The position numbers and the translations under genes are program-made. Below are positions 59,101 through 64,000 of a stretch of DNA of 64,000 nucleotides, piece after piece. The stretch covers positions 124,001-188,000 of the forward strand of contig BDIU01000022.1 of NCBI GenBank assembly GCA_002118135.1, in the 5' to 3' direction. The stretch's first letter is position 1, and every line of letters starts with the position of its first letter. This DNA is from Trebouxia sp. TZW2008. Taxonomy: Eukaryota > Chlorophyta > Trebouxiophyceae > Trebouxiales > Trebouxiaceae. A model generated the notes under the pieces. That model did not search any database. It saw only the letters and a program-made list of their open reading frames with translations, and was not told the DNA's origin.

Positions 59101-60801
59101 GCAATCAACAGCTGAGTATGACAGCATGGAGCCAGTGTGCAGTGGCAGATGTACACATGCATTTATGATTGCAGGTCTCTTGCCATTGAGCTATAAGACA
59201 GTCAAGTACTGTAAGTTCTCTTTATACGGACACTTGATGTCAGGACATTCTAGATGTAAGGACAATGCAATTGGTGACCAATCACTGCAGTCTGCTGCAG
59301 TGGCACCTCTGAGTAAGGACAGTTTGATATAAGGACAATTTTCTTGGGAACCAAAGCAGTCATCACTAAGAGAAGTCACTGTACTGAGACATCAGTGCAA
59401 ACACATCACTGCCCAACATACCTGCATCACCTAGGGCAGCTGGGTCTAGCTGATGGGTGTCACGGCTGGCCGCTGCTAGCATGCGGGCTGGAGTCAGGAT
59501 TCCAAGCTGAGCATAAGTGACATTCCATTTCTCCTGGCCCAGCACAGCATCAATGGATCGTATAGTGAAATCTTCCCTGCCCAGCAAGACCGCATTTGTC
59601 AGGTCCATTTGGGCGGGAACCACCTCATCTGCATCACATGCTATGTCAACATTCTATCCATTCGTGTGCCATGTCAACTTGCGCAGGTGAAAAAATGGCT
59701 GTGGACGGAGTGACTCGCAGATCTTTCTCTCCTTGAGAACGCGCCTAGCAGCGTCGCGCAAACTCACTAGCAAGCATGCAGCCAATGATGCTGATGATGC
59801 ATGTCAGGCTAAGCAGATTTTACTTTCTTAACTGCAGTGCATGCTTTAAGTTCAGTTTGCACAATGCTCAGATGTAGTCCAAACTATAGCACATTAAACC
59901 TGCCAGGCGAGACTGCTGCATGCCTTCCTCGTATGGTGGCAAAACCCTGAGAAGCATGCCAGTGGCAGCATCAACCACATAGACGCTGGATCTGTGGGTG
60001 CCAAGCAGCAGTGCTCCATCCTCCGTTGCAGAGGGACTGGCTTCTACAAGTTGTGCAACAGTTGCTGGCAGCTTCTGCATTGACCCCAGCATCAAGTTAC
60101 AACAAGCAATCTTCCAAGGACAATGTCACAGTTACTTTTTCTGCGCATGCGAGTCATGATGTGGCAGCGTGTACCGCTGCACCCCACCAACATTTGAGAA
60201 AGCAGCAAGCAGCAGTGTTCAAAGCAGCCATTGTTGTCATCAGGGAACGTGGAGAATTGCCGGGTGCAGCATTGGCAGCTGGCAGAGTTACGCACCTCTA
60301 GAGCTTGGCTAGCACCAGATGCATCTGTGAAGATATAGAGACTGCCATCTGCCCCAGGCAGTATTGATTGGGACACAAGATCACCACCATGCTGGCTGTT
60401 TTCATACCACAAGCCTGAGCTGGAGACAAGGGGTTTGTCCAGATCCAAAGTCCAATTCACGGTACCAAGATCCTGGTCCAGGGAAACAAGCGTGCCATCG
60501 AGCAGTGTGACCAGAAGCTGTCCTGAGCCCTGCCTGTATAAACTGCTTTATTAGGTCTTCTTGAAGCTGGATCAGCCGACAGAAGCAAGCCAGCTCTCGA
60601 CAACTTCGTAGCACAGGACTTTTGGCAGGAGTCAGCGCAAGACCTGTGAGCTACTGCAGCTGTAGTCCCGTCAGTGGTTTTCTGCTGCTGCAGCGAGCAT
60701 CGGCCGGCAGCGACCAGCAGCAGCAGCAGCAGCAGCAGGACGCACGACTGCACCGCATGACTTCTGTTTGCCACTGCAGTATGTGTGTCGCCTGATCGCA
60801 T
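50177..60801 (-). CDS. IRE1: IRE1 ER-stress sensor kinase/RNase with two C-terminal CCCH zinc fingers
   Basis: Sixteen phase-consistent exons, 1559 residues: 60801-60644, 60533-60296, 60074-59900, 59628-59422, 58828-58097, 57455-57354, 56976-56801, 56456-56319, 55941-55807, 55444-55295, 54718-54554, 53866-53692, 53411-53239, 52902-52711, 52367-52132, 51704-50177. Signal peptide with an eight-Leu core; luminal sensor (GALLLGTHRSSVYVVDAATG, IDAVLGQEKWNVTY); membrane helix near 505-530; kinase from about 688 (GYGSQGTIVYEG, VAVKR, HRDLKPHNVLL, plant-type SDMG, APEQL); KEN RNase about 985-1072 (GKYRKYNTGSLRDLLRVIRN, then KHNHFREMP). Then about 400 low-complexity residues with a GHLPT-type repeat, and two C-x8-C-x5-C-x3-H fingers at 1482-1501 and 1523-1542. 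Known role: on ER stress IRE1 oligomerises and cuts RNA. The KEN end and the fingers are on one 508-codon exon, so the fusion is not a splicing artefact of my model. The exon 1 donor (GTCTTG) is the weakest call. Confidence 0.93.
51917..52205 (-). repeat. Duplicated 3' end and donor of the IRE1 KEN exon
   Basis: ACCTGAGAAAGCCTTCTGGC, AAAGGACC, AGCTTCTGTTGCAAGGCTG and GGGCATTTCTC start at 52130 (used) and 51917 (intron), 213 bp apart. A shorter piece (ACCTGAGAAAGTCTG) lies at 52053. Confidence 0.88.
54267..54462. mobile_element. hAT-type MITE, 196 bp, 8-bp target duplication
   Basis: Ends TAGGGCTGGCATCTAC and, inverted, TAGGGCTGGCATATAC. Both flanks are GGGCAGGG (54259-54266 and 54463-54470). 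Inside are inverted copies of CGTATAATACGCCGTA/TACGGCGTATTATACG. The TIR start and 8-bp duplication fit the hAT superfamily. The surrounding DNA is GGGCAGG-rich, which weakens the target duplication as proof. Lies in an IRE1 intron. Confidence 0.75.
54463..54535. repeat. Low-complexity GGGCA repeat
   Basis: Runs of GGGCAGGG and AGGCA/CAAGGCA in the IRE1 intron next to the exon ending at 54554. Confidence 0.8.
54719..54885 (-). repeat. 41-bp minisatellite made of the acceptor of IRE1 exon 11
   Basis: GCAACAAATC(A/G)GCAGCATTG on the plus strand starts at 54721, 54762, 54803 (ACAACAAATC) and 54844, exact 41-bp steps. On the minus strand each unit ends in GATTTGTTGCAG (GATTTGTTGTAG in one) followed by CATGCATG; the last one is the acceptor of exon 11, which begins CATCCATGCG. 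Confidence 0.9.
55141..55368 (-). repeat. 76-bp triplication of the donor end of IRE1 exon 10
   Basis: ACCTCATCAGACAGGATGAG starts at 55293 (used donor) and 55217, and ACCTCGTCAGACAGGATCAG at 55141: exactly 76-bp steps. The repeated part encodes KRMLHHLYHIAKKEIDALIL and SDE in the used copy. The 55217 copy differs by few bases, so it is young. Confidence 0.93.
56673..56715. repeat. Imperfect CAG microsatellite in an IRE1 intron
   Basis: CAGCAGCAGGAGCAGCAGGA and then an uninterrupted CAG run. Confidence 0.9.
57822..57995. mobile_element. Tc1/mariner-pogo type MITE, copy 3
   Basis: 174 bp between TA at 57820-57821 and TA at 57996-57997. Left end CAGTAATCTCTTGATATAAAG, core TCTCGATGTAAGGACAATGC and GAGTAAGGACAATTTGATGT, right end more diverged (minus strand CAGAAGCCTTTTGATATAC). 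It sits in an IRE1 intron. Confidence 0.85.
59209..59381. mobile_element. Tc1/mariner-pogo type MITE, copy 4 (best TA target sites)
   Basis: 173 bp between TA at 59207-59208 and TA at 59382-59383. Ends CTGTAAGTTCTCTTTATACG and, inverted, CAGTGACTTCTCTTAGTGAT. Internally GATGTAAGGACAATGCAATT and GAGTAAGGACAGTTTGATAT face each other as sub-repeats. Lies about 40 bp past an IRE1 donor. Confidence 0.88.
60715..60738 (-). repeat. (CTG)8 coding for the hydrophobic core of the IRE1 signal peptide
   Basis: Eight perfect CAG units on the plus strand read as eight CTG Leu codons in the phase of exon 1 (SCVLLLLLLLLVAAGRC). The frame is set by the exon 1/2 junction. Confidence 0.85.
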
Positions 60802-61200
60802 TGCTCAATTTGCACACAGACCGAGCCTGCGGAAGGTGCAGTGCCACTGAAGCGGATTCGATAAACGACAATGTGTACCAACAACGGAAGGAACGCAGAA
60901 GACTTGTGAACCGCGCGGCATTGTCGTACAGTGCATCGCGCTTTAGCGCTCGAGCGTCGAGTTTCCGGTTGAGCATCTACCTTCGTGCCCAGGTACCTGC
61001 TGGGAGCTGCACGTGACATCCTGCGCGCTCCGTGCACGCAGCACGTCTGAGGCCTTCCTTGTGTGACCTGACACACTGCTTCAGAGCTTTGGCTGATCAC
61101 TGGTCTGGCGATCTCAAATTGACCTGCTTTGGCGTGCTTTGCAGTCTTTAGGACTCGCAACTCCTTTTGCTTCCAGGAAAGATGCAGTGCAGCTGACAAT
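60802..61200. promoter_or_regulatory. Shared CpG-rich 5' region of IRE1 and RAD18
   Basis: 399 bp between divergent start codons. The line 60901-60960 holds ten CpG, against one in a typical intron line such as 32941-33000. I infer a bidirectional promoter; no TATA box is evident. Confidence 0.65.
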
Positions 61201-64000
61201 ATGAGCGATCGCGAAGTCAACGCCGAGCTCACGTGGCCAGACAACTGCGGTGCAGTGCACGCTCAGCTCGATAGCACAGCCAGTTGCAGCATCTGTAACG
61301 ATTTTTACGATACGCCATTGGTGTTGCCGTGCGGACACTCATGTAAGTGCTCCCTGCTCACCCAGGCAAGCAGAGTTGGCAGCTGCTGACGCTGTTTTGT
61401 GACGCAGTCTGCTCCAACTGCATCCGCAGCTACGTGTCACACCAACAAGGCCAAGCAAGATGTCCACAGTGTCGAGCTGCTTGTGATGAAAGAGATTTGC
61501 GGCCAAATACAGGGCTCAGAGATCTGGTTGACAAGCTATTGCAGGCCAGGCCAGCCTATATAGCAGCGCTGCGAAACCAGAGAAACGGTCTTGGTCGTCT
61601 TGTCAAAGTATCACAGCACTCTCAGCAGCAGAATGGCGTTTCTGAGCACCCGGGCCAGGTGTCTGCTCACAAAAGACAATTGCAAAGCAGCAAAGCCACT
61701 CCAGACGCTGTCTCAGCAACAACTGCAACAGCAGAAGCAATAGTGATTGAAGAGTCTCCTCGCAAGCGTCAGCGGTCAAATGCAAGTGTTGCCGTCAGTC
61801 AATCAGCGCCACCAAAGGCCCCTTCAGCAACTCCATCAGCAGATGTTGCTGCTTGTCCTATCTGCAACAGGACCTTCAAGGCTGGTCGTGTTTTGGAGGC
61901 ACATGTCAACAGGTGTATTGACAATCCACCTGCACAGGAGCGGCCTGAGCAGCCTCAACAGCAACAGGCACAGCCTCAGAAGGTGGCCAGAAAAGTCCCT
62001 AAGGGCACACTGCAAGTGAAGGTCCCTGCCAAGATAGCTTTTCATCTATTCAATGACAAAAAGTTGAAGGATAAGCTCAAGGATGCAAACTTGCCAGTTC
62101 ATGGCAAACGCAAGGTAATCCTGGCTTCCTGGGCCTGGCTTGCAACCTATGCAATGGCTCACCATGTCATATATGCACCTGCTCTCCTGTTGTCAAGGCT
62201 CCCAAGCAAAGCATTGCCATGCGTTCCCAGCGTAACTAGGCATGTATTCCAAGCACAGTATCACCATCAGTCGGGCCTGCTTGCCAAGTAGTAGGCGCTC
62301 TCCTAAGCAGAATTTGTCTTAGTAAAGAATAAGGTGTTGCGTCTTGCATCTCCCAAATCTAGCCCTCGTGACATGAGTGTCAGACAAAAGTACCTACATA
62401 CATACACACGTATGTAGCTAACGCATGCCAGTCGGGCTCAAAGGCCTTGTGAGGTACGTGCAGTCATCAAGCAACTGTCTTTGAGCAACCAAGTCTGTAC
62501 ACTTGCTGAACCACAACACATGCACTGATCAAGAGTATCGCTCTTCCATTGTGGCATCGGCAATCGTATGAGGAAACACCTACCAGACTGCAACATCGTG
62601 TTGGGTCTTCAGGAGCTTGAGGACAGGTACAATCGGCTGAGGCTTGAGGTTCAGCTGGCAGCAGACAAAGGGGAGGCTGCTAGTGAGGCAGAGCTGGTCA
62701 GACGAGCTATGGCCAAGGAGAAGACAGTGAACCCTGTCAAAGGCTTCTTTGGCAGCTCCAGGTAAGACTTGTTGCCTGCACAATATGGCTGCTAATGACT
62801 GTCGCACAAAGACTCAAGATCAGTGCAGCATTGCATTTTGCAGATCACACGTTGGCAGCTATGTTGCTTTTACGCTCTTGACCTCTGCCAAGCCTGTGTT
62901 GGTCATTGGATATGCCTGCTGTCATGCATAATTCAACATCACATATAAAGAGGGCAGCAACTGCAGTTTGTACTTATAATGGTGACTACTTTGGCTTGAC
63001 AATACTGTCGATTGGAAGCTACTACGTGTCGAGCAAAAGCGTACGACACTGCTGAAGCACAATTGACAAATGGGCTTTTATCACACAGCTGCTGTGTGCT
63101 TCCAGGTCTGGCTTGAAGGCTGCGGGGAGTGGTGCAGATGCATCAGATGATCCAGACATGCCTGAAGGTATCTGCATCTTTGCTGTGTCTTATCAGCTCT
63201 CTGCCGTGTTTGCATTCAGAGCATCATGTTCATACAGAGTCGTATTTGACTGAGGTCAGCTCGAGCCTGTAAGAAAATCTGCATGCTGTTTGCTTGAGCA
63301 AAGTTGGTGTTTGCAACATGTGGCTCCTGCTGCTGCATGAGGACATTGCATTTGACGATGGTCTGTAACACTGTTCCTGTTTTCTCCATGCCTCATGCTG
63401 CAGTGCTTGTTGACGCTGCTGTGCGTCTGCAGTGGAGTTTCACAGCTTTCCTGCGCTCATCAAGGCCACAAGGGAGCGTGATGCAGCGCGCAAGGCAAAG
63501 CAGCAGGAAGCACAGTTGCCAGCACAGTCAGCAGATGCCAGCCCACATGCTGCCGCTGCGTCAGATACCCCTGAGCATGCGTCAGAGTCTCCTGCGCATG
63601 AGCACATGGACAAGCAGCAAGCAGGCCTGCAAGCTGCCCATGAGACCTCAGCCGAAAGGCAGCATATCAATGGGCACCTGCCAAATGGCAGCCATACCAA
63701 GGGGGAACATGTACAGTACCCTGCTGGCCCTCAGATCAGTGCCAACGGTGCAGAGCATCATGCAGAAGCGCCCTTGCTTCAACCAAGCAGGCTGTCAAAC
63801 AGCAGTGTTGCCAAGCAGCGGTCAGAATTGCAAGATCCAGCACAGAGACCCAATCCAAGCAGTGCTGGCAGCCTTGAAGCAGGCATGCACACTCAGAGGC
63901 AAGGTGTTCCTGCTGGTCAAGCACAGCACAACGGCAGGGTAGTTGACACAGTAGATGATCTGTCTGACAAGCTGTCTGAGGACGATTTGCACATTGATCT
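61201..64000 (+). CDS. RAD18: RAD18 E3 ubiquitin ligase (RING, UBZ4, SAP), incomplete at the right edge
   Basis: Phase-consistent exons: 61201-61342, 61408-62114, 62613-62761, 63106-63167 and 63433 to the window end (about 542 residues seen). RING finger C3HC4: CSIC, then PCGHSFCSNC joined across the first intron, then RCPQC. UBZ4-type finger: CPIC...LEAHVNRC. SAP-like helix pair near KIAFHLFNDKKLKDKLKD and LPVHGKRKELEDRYNRL, the latter spanning an exon junction. The C-terminal part is Gln/Ala/His-rich and unordered. Known role: with RAD6, RAD18 monoubiquitinates PCNA at stalled forks to allow translesion synthesis. The order RING-UBZ4-SAP is diagnostic. The last exon is open to the final base in the phase shown, reading LSDKLSEDDLHIDL, so the stop lies outside. 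Confidence 0.92.

Noticed and set aside
63304..63942. A 212-codon plus-strand ORF at the right end
   Set aside because: It is a frame shadow of the last RAD18 exon; the frame joined by splicing at 63433 gives the acidic/Gln-rich RAD18 tail.
1..64000. tRNA and rRNA genes
   Set aside because: I looked for tRNA arm patterns and rRNA core motifs and recognised none; a covariance search would be needed to exclude a split or intron-containing tRNA.

Overview
This window is nuclear DNA from a eukaryote, most likely a green alga (Chlorophyta; the GC level, gene content and dense short introns would suit a trebouxiophyte, but I cannot fix the species). Every recognisable gene is split by GT-AG introns whose 3' ends are almost always TGCAG. 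The kinase of the IRE1 gene has the plant-type DMG instead of DFG, and one small protein has a chloroplast-type transit peptide. I rebuilt exon chains by requiring that splice sites keep the reading phase. Several genes close perfectly over 5 to 16 exons, so most listed genes are probably real even though no single exon-length ORF shows them.

Layout, left to right: CCZ1 (Rab7 GEF subunit, minus strand, 3' end unclear); CDC16/APC6 (anaphase-promoting complex TPR subunit, minus); divergent from it, a short M14 cytosolic-type carboxypeptidase (plus); tail to tail with that, a small plastid-targeted DUF4864-like protein (minus); a PIH1-domain plus CS-domain co-chaperone (minus); divergent from it, a very long SFI1-like centrin-binding repeat protein (plus, from 20894 to at least 34337); about 13 kb of satellite and minisatellite DNA (34.5-47 kb); an unknown coiled-coil protein (plus, 47938-49423); IRE1 (minus, 16 exons, 1559 codons) whose C-terminus carries two CCCH zinc fingers; and, divergent from IRE1, RAD18 (RING, UBZ4, SAP; plus, running off the right edge). 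Three head-to-head pairs share 365-475 bp of CpG-rich DNA, while introns and intergenic DNA are TG/CA-rich and CpG-poor.

The genes do not form one pathway. Three touch the cilium/centrosome/microtubule field (SFI1-like, PIH1, M14 carboxypeptidase), CDC16 is cell cycle, CCZ1 is vacuolar traffic, IRE1 is the ER stress sensor and RAD18 is post-replication repair.

The most striking feature is architectural: at least a dozen intron/exon boundaries in five genes are tandemly duplicated together with their splice site. One copy is used in the phase-consistent gene model and one to three decayed copies lie in the adjacent intron. The SFI1-like gene shows the extreme form, with amplified phase-0 exons and a seven-copy array of a decayed exon. 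Small non-autonomous transposons are also present: five Tc1/mariner/pogo-type MITEs (one degenerate) and one hAT-type MITE with an 8-bp target duplication.
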